From assembly GCA_964453665.1 (NCBI GenBank), contig CAYVQT010000007.1:1-64000 (forward strand): a stretch of 64,000 nucleotides of DNA, written 5' to 3'. The notes under the pieces are model-generated. The model was not told where the DNA came from. It saw nothing but the letters and a program-made list of their open reading frames with translations, and searched no databases. Numbering within the stretch: the first letter of the stretch is position 1; every line of letters starts with the position of its first letter. Source of the DNA: DAOUTY01 sp964453665 (GTDB lineage Bacteria > Chloroflexota > Dehalococcoidia > SZUA-161). Of the stretch, positions 52,215 through 61,070 are shown piece after piece. A program made the translations under genes and the position numbers.

Positions 52215-53357
52215 TTATTCCTTGTATCGTAATGTGTTGTGCACAGCAGAACACACAAAATCAATTTGTTCCTCGGTTATCGTAGTTCCCGATGGCAAGT
52301 ATAAGCCTTGTTTAGCAAGACGTTCTGCCACAGGGTAATGCTCATTCAGGAAAAGGCCGCGTTTATGGAACACGGGCTGCTCATGCATCCCGAGGAAAAA
52401 AGGTCGGGTTTCCACTCCTTGCTCCATCAACCGCTGGGCAAATTGGTGATTATCCATACCACTCTCCTCGGAGAGGACGACACCATACATCCAGTAGACG
52501 CTGTGAGCCCAGGGTTCTTCAGTTTGAAGCTGCAACTCCTCAAGGCCTTTTAACCTGCGCGTATACTCTTTGCCCATCCAGCGCTTCCGGGCAACAGTTT
52601 CATCCATCCGTTCTAACTGAGCCACTCCTAACGCCGCTTGCAGGTTGGTCAGGCGGAAGTTACATCCGAGTTCCTCGTGGTAGAAGCGGCGATCAGGCTG
52701 AAAGCAGAGATTGCGCAGCGAACGGGCTTTATCATACAGAGCCTGGTCATTGGTCAGGACCATCCCGCCTTCACCCGTTGTGATAAGTTTATTGGCATAG
52801 AAACTGAAGCAGCTAAGTGCGCCAAAACCACCGCAGCGGAGCCACGCAGGGTCGGGAGTATTTCGTCTGGCAAAGTACTCGGCGCCGTGTGCCTCGGCCG
52901 CATCTTCTATAATGGCCAGCCCATGCTTGTCCGCCAGCTCCAGTATCGGGTCCATGTCCACCGGGTGCCCGTACATGTGCACTGGCATGATGGCTCGTGT
53001 CTTGGGGCTGATACTGCCTCTCACCTGATCTATATCCATACACCAGGTGCCAGGTTCAGAATCAACCAGGACCGGGACACCGCCGTTGTATATTATCGCC
53101 AAAGCGCAGGAGATGATGGTAAAAGTTGGCATGATTACTTCATCGCCTGGCTCCAAATTCAAGCAGGCAACCGCTACCTGTAAAGCAGTGGTGCCGTTGC
53201 TGACGGCAATCCCATACCGCCGGCCGCAATAAGCCGCCCAGCGCTCCTCAAAATCGCCTATGAAATGCCCTGCGGATGACACCCACCCGGAGCGAACGCA
53301 CTCTGAGACGTATTCCAGTTCACGCTCGCCAAGTGACGGTTCATTGACGGGTATCAT
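52215..53357 (-). CDS. DegT/DnrJ/EryC1 aminotransferase, perosamine-synthase-like
   Basis: 380 residues. The N-terminus MIPVNEPSLGERELEYVSEC with SGWVSSAGHFIGDFE is characteristic of GDP-perosamine synthase (RfbE/Per) and close relatives. SNGTTALQVAV binds the PLP phosphate, IIEDAAEAHGAEY carries the PLP aspartate, and the Schiff-base lysine is in SFYANKLITTGEGGMV. The reaction would be amination of GDP-4-keto-6-deoxymannose, the product of Gmd encoded at 38108-39169. Alternative 4-keto-6-deoxy UDP or dTDP sugars cannot be excluded. Confidence 0.88.
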   Translation of the reverse strand: MIPVNEPSLGERELEYVSECVRSGWVSSAGHFIGDFEERWAAYCGRRYGIAVSNGTTALQVAVACLNLEPGDEVIMPTFTIISCALAIIYNGGVPVLVDSEPGTWCMDIDQVRGSISPKTRAIMPVHMYGHPVDMDPILELADKHGLAIIEDAAEAHGAEYFARRNTPDPAWLRCGGFGALSCFSFYANKLITTGEGGMVLTNDQALYDKARSLRNLCFQPDRRFYHEELGCNFRLTNLQAALGVAQLERMDETVARKRWMGKEYTRRLKGLEELQLQTEEPWAHSVYWMYGVVLSEESGMDNHQFAQRLMEQGVETRPFFLGMHEQPVFHKRGLFLNEHYPVAERLAKQGLYLPSGTTITEEQIDFVCSAVHNTLRYKE

Positions 53358-53525
53358 TGTCCCCCTTCGTAATATAAGCTGCCCTTATCATACCTTCTGC
53401 TCGTCCGGAGCGTTCTTGCTGCGTGCACGAAAACGACTTCATCCTGTAATCATGCAGCGCTCGATTCGATAGCAGACTATTACGCACGCACCCGGTAGCA
53501 ATGGCTTCGCTGCCAGCGATTAACT

Positions 53526-54419
53526 TTACCCTTCCTCATAAGGGAAGTCTTTTATCGCTTCGAAGCGTTTGAAACGCTCCTGGTTGCGCCTGTGCTTCAG
53601 GATATCTTCCACTGAAACAGTGGGGATAAGGTCTATGCCCTCATGTTCCCGGACGTAGATAGTGTTGAACCCAAAGCGGTTTGCCCCAACTAACCTGTAA
53701 CCCTTGCGATTTGCCAGCCTCACCATTGCCACGGGTGAAGCACCGTGATAGTCGGGATGACGTCCCGGATATACGTACTCTCTGTCGTAGGGCACAACGA
53801 TGTTGTGGTATCCGAATTCGACGTGCGTTTCTATTATGACCACGCGCGGTTGTATGCATTCCAACCCATCCCATACCCAGTAGTCATTTCCGTCAATATC
53901 AATCGTCATTAGATCAACTTCGCCTTCGAAGCCGCATTCTTGTATTAACTGATTTACGTTCTCTCTGGTGACTATTGCGCACTTGAACTTGGGAGGATAG
54001 AGAAATGTGTCGGGGTGTTTCTTATAGAATTCTATGCCCTGGGAAATGCTGGCCTCCGCCCCGTCAATGAATAGACCATGCCAGCCGAAGTTTACAGCCA
54101 GATTAGCGCAATTGCTGCCATATACGCCGTTGCCGGATCCAATGTCCACGAATGTCCTGTTTGTAGTCCCTAACGCAGCAAACAGGAATAGCAGCAAACC
54201 ATCCTCATCAGACTGAGAGAATGCCCTGTAGCCGGTATCGAAAATAGATGGCAGCGGCAATCCCTGTTTCACCATGATCTGGTAGTGCATGAATAGCTGT
54301 ATTTGCGCCGCTTTCAAGGCAGGCGAGTATGGCGCTGACCTGCGAATTTCATCCGCGGCAGCATCGCGGAACAGAATGCGCAGTCTGTTGGCTATGCTAC
54401 CTTTAACTTTGTCAATCAT
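53526..54419 (-). CDS. FkbM-like SAM-dependent methyltransferase
   Basis: About 297 residues from the ATG at 54419, which has GGGGAG just upstream; the frame extends to 54506 without a better start. TFVDIGSGNGVYGSNCANLA binds SAM, VDLMTIDIDGNDYWVWDGL matches the IDxEG(N/Y)-like motif of FkbM-type O-methyltransferases, and the end contains GYRLVGANRFGFNTIYV. Substrate is probably a sugar hydroxyl in the glycan. The cupin gene lies immediately upstream, about 93 bases away. Confidence 0.8.
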   Translation of the reverse strand: MIDKVKGSIANRLRILFRDAAADEIRRSAPYSPALKAAQIQLFMHYQIMVKQGLPLPSIFDTGYRAFSQSDEDGLLLFLFAALGTTNRTFVDIGSGNGVYGSNCANLAVNFGWHGLFIDGAEASISQGIEFYKKHPDTFLYPPKFKCAIVTRENVNQLIQECGFEGEVDLMTIDIDGNDYWVWDGLECIQPRVVIIETHVEFGYHNIVVPYDREYVYPGRHPDYHGASPVAMVRLANRKGYRLVGANRFGFNTIYVREHEGIDLIPTVSVEDILKHRRNQERFKRFEAIKDFPYEEG

Positions 54420-54512
54420 AACTCCCCAGCCTCTTGCTTTAACCTGCTTATTATCAGATGTTGACTGCTGATTATCGTTAAGCGCTATAGATATACTGAG
54501 AAGCAATACACA

Positions 54513-54947
54513 TCAGAATTGCTCCTTTTCGTCAATACCTGCGTATGGCCCCTGCTTTACTTCCAGAAATACCGTGTCTTCCATCATGCGGAAGCCATGC
54601 CCGCCGCTGACCATCAGCACGATATCGCCTTCACCCAGCTCTCTGGTGGCCACCAGGTCCCGTTCTTCGCTGTAGATATCTATTTCGCATCGCCCGGAAC
54701 GGACAATTACTACCTCCGAAGTACCGACTAGATGCCGCTCCATAGGCCGGTGCACGTGACGTTGGATTTCGCCATCAGCCGGATAAACAATGTAGCCTAC
54801 CTGTTGTTTGCAGTCAGGTGGTGTTAAAAATGTGGTCTTATCAGGTAAAAAACTGGCCCTGATTATATACGTTAAACAAGTGTCACCCCAGTAGATGCGT
54901 TCGACTAAAGCATTATCGTCTTGTCCCTTGTTACCTACCTTACGCAT
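54513..54947 (-). CDS. Cupin-domain protein
   Basis: About 144 residues; the ATG at 54947 has GGAG eight bases upstream, and a GTG at 54956 would overlap that site. A single cupin barrel: PADGEIQRHVHRPMERHLVG provides metal-binding histidines and glutamate, VVIVRSGRCEIDIYS the middle strands, and GDIVLMVSGGHGFRMMED the second histidine. It could be a sugar isomerase or epimerase of the WxcM/FdtA-like type or a small metal-binding protein; this is open. It is followed by an FkbM-like methyltransferase gene. Confidence 0.75.
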   Translation of the reverse strand: MRKVGNKGQDDNALVERIYWGDTCLTYIIRASFLPDKTTFLTPPDCKQQVGYIVYPADGEIQRHVHRPMERHLVGTSEVVIVRSGRCEIDIYSEERDLVATRELGEGDIVLMVSGGHGFRMMEDTVFLEVKQGPYAGIDEKEQF

Positions 54948-55217
54948 GATCGCCACTCCAAAATCCTAGAAGTCCAGCTAAAGGTATTCACCAATGCAGG
55001 TTCAAATCGAACTTTTCCGAAAATATTATAACCGCCCCTGCGCTTTCTCTCAGTAATGGACGCAATTAAAGCGGAGCCAGGTCAATTCTGCGATATTTCT
55101 CAGAGAAAATCTGTGTTCTCGCCGGGTGCGCAGCCCGGACATTCAGCATAGAAGACGCGTCGCATGGCCCGTTTTACCCGTACCCCTAATTATGTGCATA
55201 TGCTTATTTAATCCACC

Positions 55218-56177
55218 TTACTGTTTGCTAATTTCGCTCGTTTGACCCTTTATGAATTCAGTGTATTTCAAAATGCCTTCTCTGAGAGAAATCTTTGGCT
55301 CCCAACCCAGGAGCTTTTTAGCAAGTGAAGAATCCGAGTGGGTATGTTGAGCATCACCCTTCGCATTGTCTGAATATGTGACAATTGAATTACTGTTCAT
55401 ATTTCTAATGATTATCTCTGCCAGTTCTTGAATCGATAGCCTGTGACCACCGCCTATATTCAAGGTTTCACCGTCTCCTTTTGTCATGCATAGAAGATTC
55501 GCCTCAACTACATCGTCGATGTAGGTAAAATCTCTCGTCTTTTTTCCATCGCCAAATATCTCAATGGGTTCGTTTTTCAATGCACTTTTTATAAATATCG
55601 ATATGGCCAGGTCAGGGCGCATCCCGGGACCGTACACGGTAAAATATCTGAGCGATGTTGTCCTTAAACCATACAATTCGTAATAAACTCGACAATAGTG
55701 CTCCGCCGCCAGTTTTGATACGCCGTAGGGTGATATGGGCTCGGTGGGATGCTTCTCATTGTACGGAAGATAGTATGTTTTGCCATATACGGAAGATGAG
55801 GAGGCATTAATTATTTTCTTGACTGACGACTTGAGCGCCGCATTCAATACGTTCAGTGTTCCGCGGAGGTTGGTCTCAAATGGCTTCATAGGATCCGCGA
55901 CGGAGATTGGAACGCCGGGCTGCGCTGCCTCATGAAAGATGTAATCAACTGAATAGTTGTACAGGACATGCCGCACGAATTCAGCGTCCAGAATGCTTCC
56001 TTCCACTAAAATGAAATCCCCATCATGCTGGAGCCCGGCGATATTATCTCTCTTTACCTGTGGCGAATAATACTCATCGAAGTTGTCGAGACATATGACT
56101 TTATGGCCAGCTGAGAGCAGCGCTTTACATAGATTGCTGCCTATAAAACCTGCCCCACCTGTAACTAAACAAATCAT
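55218..56177 (-). CDS. NAD-dependent UDP-sugar epimerase (GalE/GlcA 4-epimerase-like)
   Basis: 319 residues. CLVTGGAGFIGSNLCKALL, YIFHEAAQPGVPISVADPM, INASSSSVYGKTYYLPYNE, SPYGVSKLAAEHYCRVY (YxxxK) and LRYFTVYGPGMRPDLAI match UDP-glucose/UDP-glucuronate 4-epimerases. FGDGKKTRDFTYIDDVVEA is the usual C-terminal signature. It would supply a galacto- or galacturono-configured donor to the glycan. The 260 bases between it and the cupin gene contain a small GC-rich hairpin (55122-55126/55134-55138). Confidence 0.9.
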   Translation of the reverse strand: MICLVTGGAGFIGSNLCKALLSAGHKVICLDNFDEYYSPQVKRDNIAGLQHDGDFILVEGSILDAEFVRHVLYNYSVDYIFHEAAQPGVPISVADPMKPFETNLRGTLNVLNAALKSSVKKIINASSSSVYGKTYYLPYNEKHPTEPISPYGVSKLAAEHYCRVYYELYGLRTTSLRYFTVYGPGMRPDLAISIFIKSALKNEPIEIFGDGKKTRDFTYIDDVVEANLLCMTKGDGETLNIGGGHRLSIQELAEIIIRNMNSNSIVTYSDNAKGDAQHTHSDSSLAKKLLGWEPKISLREGILKYTEFIKGQTSEISKQ

Positions 56178-56235
56178 TGACTAAACCGCCATTATTAGCT
56201 TAAGCGCTGATTTATCGAGGGAGAACGAGAATCCA

Positions 56236-57249
56236 TCATAAGAAGTAGTTCTCCTTCAAGACCCATTTAAGCAATTCCGGATCACGTTCAACCTCACTTT
56301 TATGGTACGATAACCCCTCGCGGTGCGCCTCTCTTATCGGGTCATAGTATTTCAGTTTGTACCACAATCCCCTGAGATTGATGGCTTTCATGCATATAAA
56401 AATGCCGGAAATTTTTCTCAGGACGCCCGGCTTGCGCAATCGTGTCTCAAAAATTTCGTCGTTGATCCCGCCGTATTCTCTTATCAGCGAAAACGAATCG
56501 CTTATCCCCTGGTTAAACGATCTTCTTTTGAAATATTCTAACGTTAGTCTATCTACAGGTATAACATGGTGAACACTTGCTTTAGCATTGTAAATTATTT
56601 TATAGCCAGCATCAACCAAGCTACGCATTAGAGCACCCTCTCCATCACCACGGTATTTTATTAAACTCTGCGGCATGGCATCCGGATGAAATCCACCCAG
56701 CTGAAATAACAGTTCTTTCCTAATGGACAGATTGCACCCATATATCTGATAATAATTTATCTCAAGAATTCCATCTCCTAAATAAAGCAGACTAAGATAG
56801 CCTAGATTGCCCAGATCACCGGTGAAAACCTTTAACCATTCAGGTGGTTCCGCTTCAAACCTCGGTAAAATTTTACCGCCTGCTGCGCCGACATTCTCGT
56901 CCGAATAGCACCCGTAGATCTCTTCAACCCATTCCGGCGAAGCTATTATGTCATCATCACCGTATAGCAGGATATCGCCTTGAGCGCAACCAGCGCCCAG
57001 ATGTCTACCAACATGCAGGCCGGGGCGGGAATCGTAGAAATACCTGATTCTATTGTCATAAATCCGGTTCAGGTCATCAACGACTTCCTTTGTGTTGTCC
57101 TTTGAACCGTTATCGATGACAATGACCTCGTACATATCAACCGGGAAAGACTGAGCCAATATACTCAACAACGCTGCTCCCAGGTATTTTGCTCGATTCG
57201 CGGTCGGGATTATAACGGATATCTTTATCATATCGTTTTTTACTGGCAT
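56236..57249 (-). CDS. Family 2 (GT-A) glycosyltransferase
   Basis: 337 residues. KISVIIPTANRAKYLGAAL starts the GT-A fold, with VIVIDNGSKDNTKEVV, GAGCAQGDILLYGDDDI (DDD metal site) and YQIYGCNLSIRKELLFQLGGF. A later ATG at 57231 is possible. The C-terminal 90 residues are basic and may sit at the membrane. It is about 150 bases downstream of the FrhB-pyruvyltransferase fusion gene. Confidence 0.9.
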   Translation of the reverse strand: MPVKNDMIKISVIIPTANRAKYLGAALLSILAQSFPVDMYEVIVIDNGSKDNTKEVVDDLNRIYDNRIRYFYDSRPGLHVGRHLGAGCAQGDILLYGDDDIIASPEWVEEIYGCYSDENVGAAGGKILPRFEAEPPEWLKVFTGDLGNLGYLSLLYLGDGILEINYYQIYGCNLSIRKELLFQLGGFHPDAMPQSLIKYRGDGEGALMRSLVDAGYKIIYNAKASVHHVIPVDRLTLEYFKRRSFNQGISDSFSLIREYGGINDEIFETRLRKPGVLRKISGIFICMKAINLRGLWYKLKYYDPIREAHREGLSYHKSEVERDPELLKWVLKENYFL

Positions 57250-57397
57250 GGCTTTTTCGACAGTTTAATGAACCTCAGATAGTCCTGCGGGTAATCACGT
57301 TAATACCTGCCCGGATGACTAGAGTCTTTTACTGTGTGCCGACAGCGTATTATTCCAAACCACGCCTGAAAAGTGAAATTTTTAATTCTTATATACT

Positions 57398-60127
57398 CTA
57401 GCTCATAATCCTTATGGCTGCCTCAATACCAATCAGACTGTGCCGGTTGAGCAAAGGGACCTTTTCTGCCAACAGGCTGGCAATGGCATCTTTTTCACTT
57501 ATAAACTCCTGGACCTTCGGCCATACTTCATCGAACGAGGCAAATTCCATGTCATAAGATACAAAGGATCGGGGTAATCCACACAAATCAGCCAGTCCTT
57601 TTAGTTTTGTCTGCTGATACACGCCACTGGCCATACCTAAGAACGGCACCAGGCTACTGGCGGCAAAGACCGCGAAATGGTACCGTACTCCAATCGCGAT
57701 ATCCGCGAGCGCAATAATTCCCTTCAAAGCGGCATCATTATATTCTTCTTCCACGCAAATGGCATGCGAATCACATTTCATCCGGGACAGGATATCCCTG
57801 TGTACTTCACGGTCATCAACACCCCGACAGTAGTCAGTGGGCAAGAAGAAGAGCTTGGCCCCATAAACCTGAACAAGCGCATCCGCTATTTTAGCCATTA
57901 AATCAGCTTCTCGCTCCAATCCGGAACTCCGTCCTTCCCCTTTAAAAACCCTCAGCGAACCTTTCATATTCATGGCGGCTATAAAAGGGGCATCAAGGTC
58001 CCACCATGAATCAGTAGCGTTTGCCCGCAGTAAATTTTCTGCCTCATCCCGTGATACCGGGGGCAGCGTCATCGCATCGTCAGCCGCATCGCACATTACC
58101 GGCCTCGATACGCCGATTGCCCTCAGACGCTGATAGGAAGTATCCCTGTCCCTGAACGTTATCGTATTGACCCTGTTTAAGCAGAAGCGCGCATACAGGG
58201 CATCCAGTCTCTTTGTGAATGGCCCTATTGTTTGCCCCGACAGGATAACCGGTTTTTTCAAGATCCTGGCTGCCAGGTACGTAGTGCATTTCTTGTATAG
58301 TTCGGTAGGTATTACGCTGTTGAGGTTACCCCCGCCTACGTTAAAAAGCAGGTCCGCGCTGGCGATCTCGTCAAGAACCGATCTCGCTGTCGGCCACAGG
58401 CGCATGTGCAATCCCAAACGTTCAGCCAAAGCCCCAAGCAAAAAAAGCAGGGTTCCGACTGCAACCTGAAACCTGCGCACAAAGCCTGCTTCATGATGGC
58501 AACTCAGTCCGGTTATGTCATGAATTGATCTTTCGCCGTGAAACTCTCGTGTGTATTCAGGGTCTGGAGAGCACATAACGATTTCAAGATCACTGATGTT
58601 CGCCCTTAGATTCAGCACGTCAGTATGCGGCATCGCTTCGTCCCCGATATCATGACCTCCATAGCCACCAATCATCACCACTTTATGCATGTTCGACCTT
58701 TGTATCTTATGTTCTTTCACCAATGATAATGCCTTCAGCCCGGATAAAATCAGTGTTGCTAACCTAAAAACTCTCCGCACTTTACGTATTACCCGACGAC
58801 ACAGGCTTGCTGTCCGGTCAAGAGCCCAGGAACAACGAATTAATATATTCATTACCCGTTGACGGTGATGACGGGCACTGAGAGTAACCCTTGCGAATTC
58901 GGGAAGAGCATATAATATATTTTTAAGATTGGGTTGATGGTTGTAGAAGAATTCATCCAATTCCGGGACAAAGTGTCCCGTTCTTCGCCATATCCAAATC
59001 CTGGGAGGGATATCGGACTTTTTTGCGAGCTCCTGACTCGCAGCAACACTTACAGCGGGAATCGGGTGAAGGACGACTTGCCCTGTTTCCGCCATATGGC
59101 GCAGCAAATCAGCGCATTGAGAATTCCGGGCGACAACTGTGGAAGAACCCCTGCTGTCGCCTTTGAGCGGGTCAAGTCTCATCCAGTTATCCGCAAATGA
59201 AATATCTGCCATTGCCGCGCTATGGTCCGGGCAGAGCCAGCACCTCACAGGCTTGAAGTATTTCAAGAAGGTATATCCCCAGTACCTGTAATCCAGATGC
59301 TCCACAAAGCTTTCAGAGCCGTTTTTTAACCGTATACGCATCCTGCCGGGATGCCCGTCACCGCGGTAGGCGATCGATTGCACCTCCTCCGGATCAATAC
59401 CGGTGTTATAGAGCAGATGACGTGTGGCGTTAATATTCGGCGTCCTGCTGCAGAACAGCCCCAGTACATAGGGCAGTTGCGGCACAAGCTTTCGATTTTG
59501 AAGCTGAGCCCTGCGCAGCCCCGCGACATGACAGGGCAAGCCAACAAAAGCGTACCGGCCCCCGGAAGCAAGTACCTCTTTCAGGATGGAACACACTGAA
59601 ACGGGGCAGTATTTGGACCTCTGTGCAGAGAGTATCTCCTCCCTGCTTCGAGCGATGAAGGCTTCCGCCTCAAGCGGGCGCTGTGAATTCATGCGCGTTA
59701 CTATGGCGCCGTCGATCTCACCTTGCTCTAACAAATACAAAAGGACCTCGCTTACCATTCCTCCGGAAGCCGCATTAATGCGAACGCTGTCGCTGCCGGA
59801 CCAGCCGATGAATGAGGCTTCTACCTGGCCTAAATACGGTATTATCTCATTTGTCACATTTATGGACCTGAGATAACTGAAGTCCAGATGCCAGCCGGGA
59901 CATACCTCGACGCAAAGCCCGCATTGCGTGCAACTCTGCATGTCTATAACCGGCTCGATGACGCCCCTTGTGCGATTGATGCCCATCTCGATACAATCTT
60001 GCGGGCAAATGGCTGCGCATGTACCGCAGCCGGTGCAAAGGTCACTTTCGGGCACAAATGTGATATTTTTAGCACCAACCGATGAATCATAGTGTCCGGC
60101 TCGTTTCTTTGAGGTTTCAACTGGCAT
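57398..60127 (-). CDS. Fusion of FrhB-type iron-sulfur protein and polysaccharide pyruvyl transferase
   Basis: About 909 residues from the ATG at 60127 (CAGGG ten bases upstream). Residues 25-80 form a two-cluster ferredoxin: C31, C34, C37, C41 and C66, C69, C72, C76. Residues about 95-400 match the coenzyme F420 hydrogenase/dehydrogenase beta-subunit (FrhB) N and C domains, with SGGMVSEVLLYLLEQG, RSKYCPVSVCSILKEVL and FCSRTPN. A basic linker (about 400-478) follows. From M480 a CsaB/WcaK-like pyruvyl transferase begins: VVMIGGYGGHDIGDEA, LFNVGGGNLNS, ILSGQTIGPF and GVRYHFAVFAASSLVPFLG. FrhB-like and pyruvyl transferase genes are often neighbours in glycan loci; here they are one frame. M480 has a weak AAAGG site, so the second half might also be made alone. 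Confidence 0.88.
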   Translation of the reverse strand: MPVETSKKRAGHYDSSVGAKNITFVPESDLCTGCGTCAAICPQDCIEMGINRTRGVIEPVIDMQSCTQCGLCVEVCPGWHLDFSYLRSINVTNEIIPYLGQVEASFIGWSGSDSVRINAASGGMVSEVLLYLLEQGEIDGAIVTRMNSQRPLEAEAFIARSREEILSAQRSKYCPVSVCSILKEVLASGGRYAFVGLPCHVAGLRRAQLQNRKLVPQLPYVLGLFCSRTPNINATRHLLYNTGIDPEEVQSIAYRGDGHPGRMRIRLKNGSESFVEHLDYRYWGYTFLKYFKPVRCWLCPDHSAAMADISFADNWMRLDPLKGDSRGSSTVVARNSQCADLLRHMAETGQVVLHPIPAVSVAASQELAKKSDIPPRIWIWRRTGHFVPELDEFFYNHQPNLKNILYALPEFARVTLSARHHRQRVMNILIRCSWALDRTASLCRRVIRKVRRVFRLATLILSGLKALSLVKEHKIQRSNMHKVVMIGGYGGHDIGDEAMPHTDVLNLRANISDLEIVMCSPDPEYTREFHGERSIHDITGLSCHHEAGFVRRFQVAVGTLLFLLGALAERLGLHMRLWPTARSVLDEIASADLLFNVGGGNLNSVIPTELYKKCTTYLAARILKKPVILSGQTIGPFTKRLDALYARFCLNRVNTITFRDRDTSYQRLRAIGVSRPVMCDAADDAMTLPPVSRDEAENLLRANATDSWWDLDAPFIAAMNMKGSLRVFKGEGRSSGLEREADLMAKIADALVQVYGAKLFFLPTDYCRGVDDREVHRDILSRMKCDSHAICVEEEYNDAALKGIIALADIAIGVRYHFAVFAASSLVPFLGMASGVYQQTKLKGLADLCGLPRSFVSYDMEFASFDEVWPKVQEFISEKDAIASLLAEKVPLLNRHSLIGIEAAIRIMS

Positions 60128-60171
60128 AATCAATACCCTGGTTTACACCCAAACACGCTTCGCAGGTATCA

Positions 60172-60876
60172 TCATGTCGCTATTACAAAGTATCCGATGG
60201 GCCATGAACCTCTCATGTAATTTCTCGATAAATATCCAAGAACAAGAAACAGCGCGTTGCTCGCTGTTACCAGCGGGCTCAAGAGCTTTATATTATTAAT
60301 GGGCTGCGATATTAAGTTCCCCAAGACCCAGAATATACTGCTAACCCTGTGTATCTTACAGGTTTGGTAGCTGGCATCATCGAAAAGCCTGGTCAATGCA
60401 GCTTCTATAAAGCGGAAGTAGTCACTGTACTCCCGTGTCCCGTGTGGTTGCATAAAGAAGGGTATCCAGAACAGCGCATTAGCGCCGGATTTCTTTACCC
60501 TACGTATCTCTCTAAGTAGTTGTAGAGTATTGTAAACATGTTCCAGTGTGCTGAAACAAACGACTGAATCGTACGCTTTGGACGGAATCGGGAGCGGCAT
60601 CTCAAAATCAGCTTCGATATCTTCGCTTCGCTGTATCATCCTATCAGCGCTGATTACACGGCATCTTTCCCGATCGAAAGAGCTCCAATATCGGGGGAGA
60701 TGACCGCCACCAATATCTAAGATATCACCGGACAAGTTACACAAATCCCTGGTGGCCGCGTCGCGAATGACTCTATTCAGAGAAACCCTGGCAAATATTC
60801 TCCGGAGAGCAATCTTGAGATCAGGAACATAATCCTCAACATGAGTTTCCATAACATACAGCCCTGCACAAGGCAT
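60172..60876 (-). CDS. Class I SAM-dependent methyltransferase
   Basis: 234 residues; the ATG at 60876 has a strong AAAGGAGG six bases upstream. DILDIGGGHLPRYWSSF, VISADRMIQRSEDIEADFEMP, VVCFSTLEHVYNTLQLLREI and GANALFWIPFF define a Methyltransf_11-type core. A hydrophobic C-terminal segment (LLSPLVTASNALFLVLGYL) may be a membrane anchor. It is upstream of the FrhB-pyruvyltransferase fusion gene, 44 bases away. Confidence 0.82.
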   Translation of the reverse strand: MPCAGLYVMETHVEDYVPDLKIALRRIFARVSLNRVIRDAATRDLCNLSGDILDIGGGHLPRYWSSFDRERCRVISADRMIQRSEDIEADFEMPLPIPSKAYDSVVCFSTLEHVYNTLQLLREIRRVKKSGANALFWIPFFMQPHGTREYSDYFRFIEAALTRLFDDASYQTCKIHRVSSIFWVLGNLISQPINNIKLLSPLVTASNALFLVLGYLSRNYMRGSWPIGYFVIAT

Positions 60877-60890
60877 AAGTACCTCCTTTC

Positions 60891-60909
60891 GGGTCTTTCG
60901 ACCCTTTTT
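60891..60909 (-). promoter_or_regulatory. GAAA-tetraloop hairpin just before the ribosome site
   Basis: On the minus strand the leader reads GGGTC-GAAA-GACCC directly followed by GAAAGGAGG, the ribosome site of the methyltransferase gene at 60172-60876. A GNRA tetraloop on a perfect 5-base stem is a stable RNA element that may protect the message or tune initiation. Read on the plus strand the same stem is followed by TTTTT and would look like a terminator, but no plus gene precedes it. Confidence 0.55.
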
Positions 60910-61070
60910 ATTTTTTCCTCGGAGTTATCTTACGCCATATTTCTTTTTACAAGAACTCTAAGACATTACCTTATTTTTAAAGTGGGTAATAATCTATGCT
61001 CCAACCCTTTTAAATCCAACCAACCGTAAAAGAGGAGAATCAATAAATACAACTACTTGACATTCCATAG

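Noticed and set aside
52638..53183. 181-codon plus-strand open frame inside the aminotransferase gene
   Set aside because: It is a shadow of a gene with intact PLP-site motifs on the minus strand.
60891..60909. Plus-strand terminator
   Set aside because: The stem is only five pairs and no plus-strand gene is upstream; it is better explained as a leader hairpin of the minus-strand gene.
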